Origin: Pycnopodia helianthoides
Lineage: Eukaryota; Echinodermata; Asteroidea; Forcipulatida; Asteriidae
DNA length: 64,000 nt
Assembly (NCBI GenBank): GCA_032158295.1
Contig: CM063255.1
Location: 16,768,094-16,832,093, forward strand
Direction of reading: 5' to 3'
The notes beneath the pieces were generated by a model. The model was given only the letters and a program-made list of their open reading frames with translations, did no database searches and was not told the origin of the DNA. This document shows, in pieces, positions 22,425 through 32,993 of this stretch (position 1 is the first letter of the stretch; every line of letters begins with the position of its first letter). The position numbers were made by a program, and so were the translations under genes.

Positions 22425-25400
22425 AATAACACACATCTAAATCCTGACCAGAAAGATGAAACTACTGGGACGTCAGCTACCACAAATAAACCAGAGACAA
22501 AACCCATACCAAGGAAACAAATGTCTTTCGATGAGAGACCTCAGGCTGGAGAAACCTTAAAATACTCAAAAAAGCAAAAGCAATATCGAAGGTGTACTGA
22601 TGATAACAATCAAAAGAGCGGAGCAACTGAGACACTAGTTCCCAAAATTAAGCCGAAACCCAGGCACAAAAGACAGACACCTTACGAAGAGATACCAGAG
22701 ATTAAAGAACCCACGGAGCAACAGCAACATCAAAATAGCACTGATGATCTCCCTCAAAAGAACGGGGCAACTGAGACACTAGCTCCAAGATTAAGCCGAA
22801 ACCCACGCACAAACAGACACCTTACGAAGAGATACCAGAGATTAAGGAACCCACGGAGCAACAGCAACATCAAAATAGCACTGATGATCTCCCTCAAAAG
22901 AATGCAGCAACTGAGACACTAGCTCCCAAGATTAAGCCAAAACCCACGCACAAACAGACACCTTACGAAGAGATACCAGAGATTAAAGAACCTATGGGGC
23001 AACAGCAACATCAAAATAGCACTGATGATCTCTTTCAAAAGAACGGAGCAACTAAGACACTAGCTCCCAAGATTAAGCCAAAACCCACGCACAAACAGAC
23101 ACCTTATGAAAAGATACCAGAGATTAAAGAACCCACGGAGCAACAGCAACATCAAAATAGCACTGATGATCTCCCTCAAAAGAATGCAGCAACTGAGACA
23201 CTAGCTCCCAAGATTAAGCCAAAACCCACGCACAAACAAACACCTTACGAAGAGATACCAGAGATTAAAGAACCCACGGAGCAACAGCAACATCAAAATA
23301 GCACTGATGATCTCCCTCAAAAGAATGCAGCAACTGAGACACTCGCTCCCAAGATTAAGCCAAAACCCACGCACAAACAGACACCTTATGAAGAGATACC
23401 AGAGATTAAAGAACCAACGGAGCAACAGCAACATCAAAACAGCACTGATGATCTCGCTCAAAAGAACGGAGCAACCGAGACACTAGCTCCCAAGATTAAG
23501 CCAAAACCCACGCACAAACAGACACCTTACGAAGAGATACCAGAGATTAAAGAACCCACGGAGCAACAGCAACATCAAAACAGCACTGATAATCTCGCTA
23601 AAAAGAACGGAGCAACTGAGACACTAGCTCCCAAGATTAAGCCAAAACCCATGCACAAACAGACACCTTACGAAGAGATACCAGAGATTAAAGAACCCAC
23701 GGAGCAACAGCAACATCAAAATAGCACTGATGATCTCCCTCAAAAGAACGGAGCAACTGAGACACTAGCTCCCAAGATTAAGCCAAAACCCACGCACAAA
23801 CAGACACCTTACGAAGAGATACCAGAGATTAAGGAACCCACGGAGCAACAGCAACATCAAAATAGCACTGATGATCTCCCTCAAAAGAACGGAGCAACTG
23901 AGACACTAGCTCCCAAGATTAAGCCAAAACCCACGCACAAACAGACACCTTATGAAGAGATACCAGAGATTAAAGAACCCACGGAGCAACAGCAACATCA
24001 AAATAGCACTGATGATCTCGCTCAAAAGAACGGAGCAACCGAGACACTAGCTCCCAAGATTAAGCCAAAACCCACGCACAAACAGACACCTTACGAAGAG
24101 ATACCAGAGATTAAAGAACCCACGGAGCAACAGCAACATCAAAACAGCACTGATGATCTCGCTCAAAAGAACGGAGCAACCGAGACACTAGCTCCCAAGA
24201 TTAAGCCAAAACCCACGCACAAACAGACACCTTACGAAGAGATACCAGAGATTAAGGAACCCACGGAGCAACAGCAACATCAAAATAGCACTGATGATCT
24301 CCCTCAAAAGAATGCAGCAACTGAGACACTAGCTCCCAAGATTAAGCCAAAACCCACGCACAAACAGACACCTTACGAAGAGATACCAGAGATTAAAGAA
24401 CCTATGGGGCAACAGCAACATCAAAATAGCACTGATGATCTCTTTCAAAAGAACGGAGCAACTAAGACACTAGCTCCCAAGATTAAGCCAAAACCCACGC
24501 ACAAACAGACACCTTATGAAAAGATACCAGAGATTAAAGAACCCACGGAGCAACAGCAACATCAAAATAGCACTGATGATCTCCCTCAAAAGAATGCAGC
24601 AACTGAGACACTAGCTCCCAAGATTAAGCCAAAACCCACGCACAAACAAACACCTTACGAAGAGATACCAGAGATTAAAGAACCCACGGAGCAACAGCAA
24701 CATCAAAATAGCACTGATGATCTCCCTCAAAAGAATGCAGCAACTGAGACACTCGCTCCCAAGATTAAGCCAAAACCCACGCACAAACAGACACCTTATG
24801 AAGAGATACCAGAGATTAAAGAACCAACGGAGCAACAGCAACATCAAAACAGCACTGATGATCTCGCTCAAAAGAACGGAGCAACCGAGACACTAGCTCC
24901 CAAGATTAAGCCAAAACCCACGCACAAACAGACACCTTATGAAGAGATACCAGAGATTAAAGAACCCACGGAGCAACAGCAACATCAAAATAGCACTGAT
25001 GATCTCGCTCAAAAGAACGGAGCAACCGAGACACTAGCTCCCAAGATTAAGCCAAAACCCACGCACAAACAGACACCTTACGAAGAGATACCAGAGATTA
25101 AAGAACCCACGGAGCAACAGCAACATCAAAACAGCACTGATGATCTCGCTCAAAAGAACGGAGCAACCGAGACACTAGCTCCCAAGATTAAGCCAAAACC
25201 CACGCACAAACAGACACCTTACGAAGAGATACCAGAGATTAAGGAACCCACGGAGCAACAGCAACATCAAAATAGCACTGATGATCTCCCTGAAAAGAAC
25301 GGAGCAACTGAGACACTAGCTCCCAAGGTTAAGCCGAAACCCACGCACAAACAGACACCTTACGAAGAGATACCAGAGATTAAGGAACCCACGGAGCAAC

Positions 25401-27708
25401 AGCAACATCAAAATAGCACTGATGATCTCCCTCAAAAGATTGGAGCAACTGAGACACTAGCTCCCAAGATTAAGCCAAAACCCACGCACAAACAGACACC
25501 TTACGAAGAGATACCAGAGATTAAGGAACCCACGGAGCAACAGCAACATCAAAATAGCACTGATGATCTCCCTCAAAAGAACGGAGCAACTGAGAAACTT
25601 GCTCCCAAGATTAAGCCGAAACCCACGCACAAACAGACACCTTACGAAGAGATACCAGAGATTAAAGAACCTATGGGGCAACAGCGACATCAAAATAGCA
25701 CTGATGATCTCCCTCAAAAGAATGCAGCAACTGAGACACTAGCTCCCAAGGTTAAGCCGAAACCCACGCACAAACAGACACCTTACGAAGAGATACCTGA
25801 GATTAAGGAACCCACGGAGCAACAGCAACATCAAAATAGCACTGATGATCTCCCTCAAAAGAACGGAGCAACTGAGACACTAGCTCCCAAGATTAAGCCA
25901 AAACCCACGCACAAACAGACACCTTACGAAGAGATACCAGAGATTAAAGAACCTATGGGGCAACAGCAACATCAAAATAGCACTGATGATCTCCCTCAAA
26001 AGAACGGAGCAACTGAGACACTAGCTCCCAAGATTAAGCCAAAACCCACGCACAAACAGACACCTTATGAAGAGATACCAGAGATTAAAGAACCCACGGA
26101 GCAACAGCAACATCAAAATAGCACTGATGATCTCCCTCAAAAGAACGGAGCAACTGAGACACTAGCTCCCAAGATTAATCCAAAACCCACGCACAAACAG
26201 ACACTTTACGAAGAGATACCAGAGATTAAAGAACCTATGGGGCAACAGCAACATCAAAATAGCACTGATGATCTCTTTCAAATCGACAGAGCAACTGAGA
26301 TGTCAGCTTCCAAGATCAAGCCACAGCCAAAACCAAGACGACATGTACCTTGCAGAGAGATCCCTCAAGTTGATGTACCACTGAAAAACTCCACGGAGAA
26401 AAACCAACATCAAACATTTATTGATGATCTCGCTCAAAGGGATGAAGCAACTGAGATGTCAGATAGCATGATCAAGCCACAACCAAAACCAAGAAGACAT
26501 AAACCTTGCAGAGAGATCCCTGAAGTGAAAGAACCCTTGATTGACTCCATAGAGCAAAAGCAACATCAAAGATGTACTGATGATCTCGCTCAAAAGGACA
26601 TACATGTAGCAACTGAGATGTCAGATAACATGATCATGCTACAGCCAAAACCAAGACGACAGATATCTTGCAGAGAGATCCCTGAAGTGAAAGAACCCTT
26701 GACAGACTTCATAGAGCAACAGCAACATCATAGATGTTCTGATGAGCACATTCACAAGGATGAAACAACTGAGATGTCAGCATCCAAGATAAAGACAAAG
26801 ACACACAAACAACAGACACCTTACAAAGAGAAATGTGAAATTGAAGAACATCTTCACAAGTTTAGGGAGCTGTTAAGGCAGTTGAGGCAGGAAAGATTTC
26901 GTTACATTACTAAAATTGCTGTTTCAAGTCTTAATTTCACGGGGCGCATGATGGACAAGGAAGGCGGATACTTAAAGCTGACATCACATGGCATAGTCCT
27001 CTACATACCACCTGATGCTCTCGAAGACGAGCCTCAGGAGATGTTCATCTACGCTAAAGACACCGTGCAGTCATCTAATCAAACTGTAAAGATTATTTTG
27101 AGTGGAACATCCGGACTCAAAGTCCACATCCCTGCAATTTTGATTTTCCCGATCAAAGACTTGTGCAAATGGGAGTTGACTGGGGTTCGTCAAGGTTCCA
27201 TCGCAAAATCTAGCGCAGACATTTCTGGCTGTTTGAGCAACACAGTGAAGTTCTATGACGGTCACTGCATAATGATTACTGATCACTCTAATGGAAGAGG
27301 AGAAGATGTACCTCCCAAAGACACCCAAGCTTCTTATGTGCCACTGTCAGAGTCGAGATCTTTTTCTCAAAGATTGGAGCAACAGAACCTTCACATAAAG
27401 TACGTTGTTTCAAAAACAAAAATAAATAAGTCCACATCCCTGCAATTTTGATTTTCCCGATCAAAGACTTGTGCAAATGGGAGTTGACTGGGGTTCGTCA
27501 AGGTTCCATCGCAAAATCTAGCGCAGACATTTCTGGCTGTTTGAGCAACACAGTGAAGTTCTATGACGGTCACTGCATAATGATTACTGATCACTCTAAT
27601 GGAAGAGGAGAAGATGTACCTCCCAAAGACACCCAAGCTTCTTATGTGCCACTGGTCAGAGTCGAGATCTTTTTCTCAAAGATTGGAGCAACAGAACCTT
27701 CACATAAA
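22425..27708 (+). CDS. Locus B giant exon: 47-residue repeats and ZU5 domain
   Basis: It starts after CCCGCAG with NNTHLNPDQKDETTGTSATT, which aligns with the locus A sequence at 6786. In the frame from 22994 the 23 complete repeats end near 26236; then come degenerate repeats with PQPKPRRH (PxxPxR, SH3-ligand-like) and CREIPEVKEP. ZU5 follows near residue 1310, with FTGRMM, GGYLKLTSHGIVLYIPPDAL and EMFIYA. In the second copy of the terminal duplication the frame reads VPLVRVEIFFSKIGATEPSH before the donor AAA|GTACGT at 27709, matching locus A. In the first copy a missing G shifts the frame. Confidence 0.7.
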
Positions 27709-29369
27709 GTACGTTGTTTCAAAAACAAAAATAAATAAGTCCACGTCCATGTCTAAAGTATGATGAAAGAACCCCCAAGTATAAAGACCAACATCAATAT
27801 CTAAACCCAATCTGTCAATTCTTTTGCAATATCAATATGTATTCCAAGAACCACCAGTAAATCACGAGACAGAGCATTTTCAATTGCAGGCCCTAGGATG
27901 TGGAATTCCATTCCACACTCCATCAAGAATTCTAGCTCCATGGCCATGTTCAGAGGTTCACTAACAACACACTTGTTTAATCTGTAATTCTTTTGCCCGG
28001 CTGGACTCTCTTCTCTTGTCTGCGTGCTGCAGGCTGCACATAGCAGTGGTTTTTTCCGCTTGGTTTCCGATATCATTCCCATTGTTGTATTTTCTTGGTA
28101 ACTCTCTGATGAGCGTTTTACTACCCTAGGAAAAGGCACTTTGTAAATGTAGTTATTATTATTTTATTATCATAGGATGGTGAAAAGAACGCCAAGTCAA
28201 TGGAAACACAACTTCGACTGTTTGTTAATACTACTGAAGATCAGAGTCTGGCTGCAGCAATGACCACAAAGGTAATCATTTGAATATTGTTTTAATACAA
28301 GTACTTTGACAAGTACACTGAAACCTCTGAATCCTTATAGATAAACTACCATGTCTCACGCTCTTTAGTCTCCTGACGATGACTAGAGCAAGCTAGTCGA
28401 AATGTTGAGACCAAAAAGAACTCACTCCACGGCAGTGCAGTTAATTTCCTACCTTCCGCCCAGGTAGTAGCTAATAAGCAAGACAGTTCTTTTCAGAACT
28501 GAGAAGTCTCCCGAATTCCAAAAATCTACTCCGCGGTAGTAGCAAGACAAGTTCTCTAAAGAACAAAATGTACACAGCAAAGTAGATAATTATACACATG
28601 GTGTTACCGCAAACCGAATATACAAATGTACAATGATACCTCACCATGCAACGCCTCAAAAACCATATACTTTGACCAAGTTGTCAAACTGCTTGATAGG
28701 GATAATTCCCCGTAATTTTTAAGACTTTGTCATCGGAAACAATGGAGGGCCTCATTAAAATAAAATTAAAAACCTCCTAGTGAAGGCGAGTCTAATTCAA
28801 CATCAAACAAGTTAGTGTGTAGGAAGGAACTATAAATAAATAAATAGTAAACTTGCGGGTACAACCATGTGTAAATTTCTTTTGTGGGAGTGTTGGCTCT
28901 GAAAAGAGCCGTGTGGTCTCGACGTTTCGAACAGTATAGGCTACACAATGTACTCTCCTCGTCTTCAGCTTGACATTTCGAGAAGACGAGCAGAGTATGA
29001 GAAGACGAGCAGAGTATACTGTTCGAAACGTTAAGACCACACCAGCTCTTTTCAGAGCCAACACTCCCACAAAAAAGAGATTTACACACGGTTGTACCCG
29101 CAAGTTTACTTTTCATTTATTTATAGTTCCTTCCTATTTTCCACACCATGCAAAGCTTCAAACAATACTTAAGTTAATGTGTGTTGTATATTCCACAGAA
29201 CCAGCAGGGAGTGTTAGGTATGCACACAGAGACTGCAGATGACTCCTACCCATTCCCGTATGGAACCCATTTCCGTATGCACAGTTATTTACAATCGCTT
29301 TTTGATGACAACAAACTGGAAGACAGCATGCTAAATCCTCCAATGCAATGCACTGATGGGATGGAGTGA
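22425..29369 (+). CDS. Locus B: repeat-rich ZU5-UPA protein gene
   Basis: The exon 22425-27708 encodes a short degenerate start, 25 near-identical 47-residue repeats, four degenerate repeats, a charged helix (FRELLRQLRQERF) and a ZU5 domain. Exons 28176-28271 and 29199-29369 follow, in phase 0. One lost C near 22788 and a 308-bp tandem duplication with a one-base difference (27121-27737) disturb the frame. As written, the frame from 22994 is open for 1485 codons and stops at 27451. The repeats are lysine-, proline- and glutamate-rich and likely disordered; each has PKPTHKQTPYEEIPEIKEP or a near variant. ZU5 suggests an intracellular scaffold. No signal peptide, membrane segment or Death domain is seen. 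The 5' exons were not found. Confidence 0.65.
22713..26236 (+). repeat. Tandem array of 25 x 141-bp coding repeats
   Basis: Each unit starts near ACGGAGCAACAGCAACATCA or the ATGGGGCAACAG variant and encodes 47 residues. Unit starts fall at 22713, 22853, 22994 and then every 141 bases to 26237. The second unit boundary is 140 bases because of a CCC to CC loss near 22788. A higher-order period of 1410 bases (ten units) is present: about 22.8-23.5 kb is essentially identical to 24.2-24.9 kb. Confidence 0.95.
27121..27737 (+). repeat. 308/309-bp tandem duplication at the end of the ZU5 exon
   Basis: AGTCCACATCCCTGCAATTT starts at 27121 and again at 27429. The copies match except that CCACTGTCAG in copy 1 is CCACTGGTCAG in copy 2. 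Both carry the donor AAAGTACGT and end in AAAAATAAATAAGTCCAC. It duplicates the second half of the ZU5 domain with its splice donor. Confidence 0.95.
27862..28170 (+). mobile_element. 3' end of a non-LTR retrotransposon (LINE)
   Basis: The frame at 27862-27987 reads SRDRAFSIAGPRMWNSIPHS, then FRGSLTTHLFNL and a stop, the typical C-terminus of CR1/Jockey-type reverse transcriptases. Its 3' part ends in GGCACTTTGTAAATGTAGTT followed by an ATT-rich tail at 28150-28170. The tail abuts the acceptor ATCATAG of the exon at 28176. Confidence 0.7.
28176..28271 (+). CDS. Locus B exon 3
   Basis: Thirty-two codons between ATCATAG and GTAATC, starting DGEKNAKSMETQLRLFVNTT and ending MTTK, phase 0 at both ends. 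It aligns with the locus A exon at 8142. The polypyrimidine region of its acceptor is the T-rich LINE tail. Confidence 0.6.
28370..28560 (+). mobile_element. Penelope-like element end with hammerhead-like core
   Basis: CTGACGA, a GACTAG/CTAGTC stem and GAAA occur in order at about 28375-28403, the order of conserved parts in hammerhead ribozymes. It is followed by GAACTCACTCCACGGCAGTG. A second copy lies at 62310-62600. Stems I and III were not established. Confidence 0.4.
28805..29145. repeat. Large imperfect palindrome, about 160-bp arms
   Basis: AAACTTGCGGGTACAACCAT near 28851 is mirrored by CGGTTGTACCCGCAAGTTTA near 29090. GTGGGAGTGTTGGCTCTGAA near 28884 is mirrored by CAGAGCCAACACTCCCAC near 29055, and AGGAAGGAACTATAAATAAA by TTTATTTATAGTTCCTTCCT. 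The centre repeats GAGAAGACGAGCAGAGTAT. TTCGAAACGTTAAGACC suggests head-to-head Penelope-like termini. It lies in the last intron of locus B. Confidence 0.8.
29199..29369 (+). CDS. Locus B last exon
   Basis: After TTCCACAG it encodes NQQGVLGMHTETADDSYPFP and ends MQCTDGME with a TGA at 29367. It aligns at its start with the locus A exon at 10067 (NQEDRLDMKVRVADD) but has no tyrosine tail. Confidence 0.6.
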   Translation, partial: NQQGVLGMHTETADDSYPFPYGTHFRMHSYLQSLFDDNKLEDSMLNPPMQCTDGME

Positions 29370-30404
29370 AATCGTTACAGGTAGCTTATGATTAGAACAT
29401 GCCACTAGACAGGGTTTCTCAACAGCCCCAGTAATGAAGCTACTGTCAACGGTGCAACAACCAAAAACAGCAATTAACCACTTCCCGCCGAGAATTCCAA
29501 AAGTGTTCCGTACTCACTTTTTGGAATTTCTATATTTTTGCTGTTAAGAATATCTTTGTCACAATGAAACCATGACTTAACAAAGTACAGACAACAAACA
29601 TTCTCCTCAAATATTCTGGGATTCTTTTTCTCTTTCGAAAAAACGTGGCTTTTTGTTTACTGCGAATTGGCCAAACCTTGGCATTTTTCCAACAAAAGGA
29701 CAAAATTAGGTAACCCCCGAAAAAAAGGGAGATTTCAAGGATGAAATTACAGTACCCTTTTTTCCCCTTTGTCATGGAGGGAAAAAACATACCGAAGTGA
29801 GTGCATGCACAGCGCACGCTACACCAAGGAATGTCCTGGCGTGTTAATACATGCGTACGTCTGCTGCGGGCATCCCTGGACATTTTTTAAAAACATGTCT
29901 ATCACTAGTATCAGGCTCTTATATACATGTCAAGAAATTTGCTTCTTGTACATCATCCAGCGGCAAGTGGTATAGGCATTTGTCATGCAGTTTTAAACTT
30001 TGTACATGTATCTAAGTGCCATACATTTAGTATTATAACACCCCTTACAAATATTCTGCCTTTTGATTGGTTTAGAGCGCATCACATGATATGTCTTAGT
30101 TTTACTAAAAAAAAAGTGCAGTCATGGCAGTACTATCACATGGCAAACGATGAACTATCACATGGCCGCCGATGTACTATCACATGGCATGCAACCAATG
30201 AACTAAACCCATATCAACAGTTGTAGCATGCAGGTCTTTAACTTAATAATACAGTATACTTTTAGAAATGTTTGGGGATTTAACAAATATTGACTGCTTC
30301 AAGTGTGAGCAGTCAATATTTGTATATTAATTATCACTGTTCATTTGGGCCTTGGTTTGGACCAGTCATGGTGTCACTGGTCCCGCTGGCTTCCACTTAA
30401 AAAG

Positions 30405-30673
30405 TTAAAGGCAAACCAAGGAATGTGGCTTTAGAGAGCAGATTCAAAAATGTTTCAATCTGAGAGAGATGTTTCTCAGATTTGTATTCCAATTACGGAG
30501 TATTCTTCCTGCATGGACATAACCGCTCCGGATTTTCAGCGATATCTAAAAAATGCAACCATTTTTACATGTTGATTTCATTGTATAGATTTACATCTCT
30601 ATATACAGATGTAAATCTTGATTATTAAATCAATCGAACAGTTCCAAACACTGCAGGTATAGTTTGCCTTTAA
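30405..30673. mobile_element. TTAA-flanked MITE, 5'-AGGCAAAC ends
   Basis: TTAA at 30405-30408 is followed by AGGCAAACC. The right end GTTTGCCT is followed by TTAA at 30670-30673. The interior has the family phrase TTCTTCCTGCATGGACATAA. Confidence 0.65.
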
Positions 30674-30849
30674 GATTTGTGGATATGGCACTATGGAAAT
30701 ATAAATTGTTACTGAGTTAATATGCACATATTTTATTATTGTTATTATTGTTCTTCATGTAAATAAAAGACCTAAAATCTATATTATTTTAAGTAAAAAC
30801 AGTCTTAAAGTAAAACTCAAAAGTATGTACATAAGACAGCATATATTTA

Positions 30850-31100
30850 ATTGGTTAGGTTTTGTTTATTTATTATTTATACATCCAACAGCACAATTAG
30901 CACCAATAACAGGATGAATAGGAAATGAGAAGAAATGTTCAGTCTTAGATGTGGGAGGAAAACCCCAATGGGGAAAACCCACGCATTCAGGTTGGGACTG
31001 AAAACCCAATCCACATGCAAGGCTCCGGTCTGAGGTGGGATTCGAACCGGAGTCCGCAGAGGTGAAAGGCAGGGAAAGAAACCACTGAGCCAACCTGTGG
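30850..31100. repeat. Dispersed repeat shared with 50735-50850
   Basis: Shared phrases are ATACATCCAACAGC, TTAGATGTGGGAGGAAAA and AATGGGGAAAACCCA. The far end has GGGATTCGAACCGGAGTCC, a tRNA-like B box on the minus strand. Confidence 0.6.
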
Positions 31101-32149
31101 TTACAGTACTATTGAAATCTTAATTGTTACTCAGTGAACATTCTCTTTGTATTCATTTCATCATCAACCTTCCTACACGAACATTGTCAGTAATGTTCAA
31201 ATTGAAGATCTACAATGCATTAATTACTTTAAAAAGCAAAAACAGTCTTTTAACTTTATAGTCAAAAGTAAAGATATGTACATGAGACATTTAATTCGTT
31301 TATTACGGTTGTGATTATGGCACTATTGAAATATAAATTGTTACTCAGTGAACATGCTCTGTATTCATTTTATCACTTTATACCCAGAACAATCCACACA
31401 CAAAGTTTGGATTTGATATTCCAAGTCCTTCTTGAGTTACCGCTCGGACAACATTTCTTTTGTTTTAGCCATAATAACCTTGACATTTGACCTAATGTAA
31501 GTGGTCCCCAAAAAATTAGACCCCTTGCATTGGCCGCCGTCATTGATGAAACATGCACGCGTGAAAGGCTGTCATTGGCTGAGAGTTGTGCGCATCATGT
31601 GCAATCCATCTCTAGGCTTCTGGGGGATCCCAAGACCAATCTACACACCAAGTTTGGAGATTATATGCTAACTCCTTCTTGAGTTATCACTTTTGGACAA
31701 TTATTGCACACACCACACGAACCATGTCCGGCAGTAGTGCCTCAAACAAAAAAAACAATGAAAAATACAACTAGAGATTAAGTTTTGATGTCATCAAATT
31801 ATGACTGAATGAATTGGTGACAAAATTTTACCTTATCAATCCAATTTCTGGTTCAGGAGTAAGATTTGTTCAAGAAAAAACTTCAACTGCTGGTTTGAAC
31901 CAGAAGTCAATGTGAAATGAGGTCATATTCTGTGTATCGTTTCTTAAGTTGTTACATATGATCCCATTGATGTTAAAAGCCAAAACGTGGTTCAGAAGTT
32001 ATGAATTTATTATACACAGATCCGAATAAAACAAGCAGACAAATTATACTTTGATTGATTGTCACAGCCTCTGAAAACTGTTTTTATTCCAAAACATAAC
32101 TTGTGAAGGATGCCGAAAAACATATGGCTATCCAATCACACTTAAAAAA

Positions 32150-32620
32150 GAGCTTGGGATACACCTGATCCCCACCATTGTTGGGCGTACAACACACCCA
32201 ACAAATTTGGCCAACACGGCTTCTTTTCAATGTACACGTGACCACCACCATTACTGGGCACCATGCCCAAAGTAATTAATTGGCAAACAATATTGCCAAA
32301 CCACAAAATTGGCACACCGGCATCTTTTATACATCCACGTGACATAACCATTAATGGGCACCACGCCCGTATTATTATTTGGCACACAATTGCCAAACCA
32401 CTAATTGGCACACCTGGCATCTTTTAACTGTGATGGGCACCACGCCCAACATTAATTGGCAAACCAGTGCCAACCCACAACTTGGCACACCTGGCATCTT
32501 TTAAAATGTCCACTATGGGTACATTCACATCAACCATTCTTGGGCACCACGCCCAACTTATTTAATTGGCACCTGGCCAAACATTTATCTGTGTGCACAC
32601 CTGAATCCAACCACGTGGGC
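32150..32620. repeat. About 100-bp degenerate tandem repeats with palindromic cores
   Basis: About five copies of a unit with GGGCACCACGCCCA, AATTGGCAAACAATTGCCAA and CACACCTGGCATCTTTTA. TTGGC-ACCTG-GCCAA at 32566-32580 is a perfect NFI-type palindrome. It lies on the 3' side of the minus-strand retroelement and may be its terminal repeat region. Confidence 0.6.
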
Positions 32621-32993
32621 ACACAGGCGGACTGCAATGAAACAATTATTCAAAATAGTCATACCTGAAATTATACAATGAGTCAATCAATTAAGTTGTG
32701 AAGTTCCACCTTGGCACATACGGTCGGAATTAGCCCCTGTGGTACATCAGAGCGCTAACACAACTTATTGTTACAATATTTGATCTACATATAAAGAAGG
32801 GGTGTGTAAGCTTGACCAAAGAGGTGTTCAAAGAAGTTGAACAAATAGTTGGACAAAGTACATTTACTTGCAACCATAACCCCAAAACTCAAAAAACTGT
32901 GTGAATCCCGTAAACACACCAAACGCGCCCCACAGGGAGAGCACTTTTTTTTTTTTTTTTTTTTTTTTTCCCTTTTTTTTTTTTTTAAATTTA

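Larger units (their letters stand above)
29370..32140. other. No gene seen; repeats
   Basis: Contains a threefold ACTATCACATGGC repeat (30129-30195), a perfect 16-bp hairpin (30283-30323, ACAAATATTGACTGCT), a TTAA MITE (30405-30673), a SINE-like copy (30850-31100) and copies of the 36-37 kb repeat (31400-32080). Confidence 0.6.

Noticed and set aside
23201..25717. Antisense 86-residue Leu-rich frames in the repeat array
   Set aside because: They recur every repeat pair and are the mirror of the coding repeats; no start context or independent conservation.
22713..26236. CRISPR-like regular array
   Set aside because: Units abut with no variable spacers and are coding in one frame; the organism is an animal.
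27801..28139. Minus-strand 112-residue frame
   Set aside because: It is the antisense of a LINE reverse-transcriptase end that reads correctly on the plus strand.
28766..29116. Open frames of about 100 residues in the palindrome
   Set aside because: Both strands give near-identical frames because of the inverted arms; no family resemblance.
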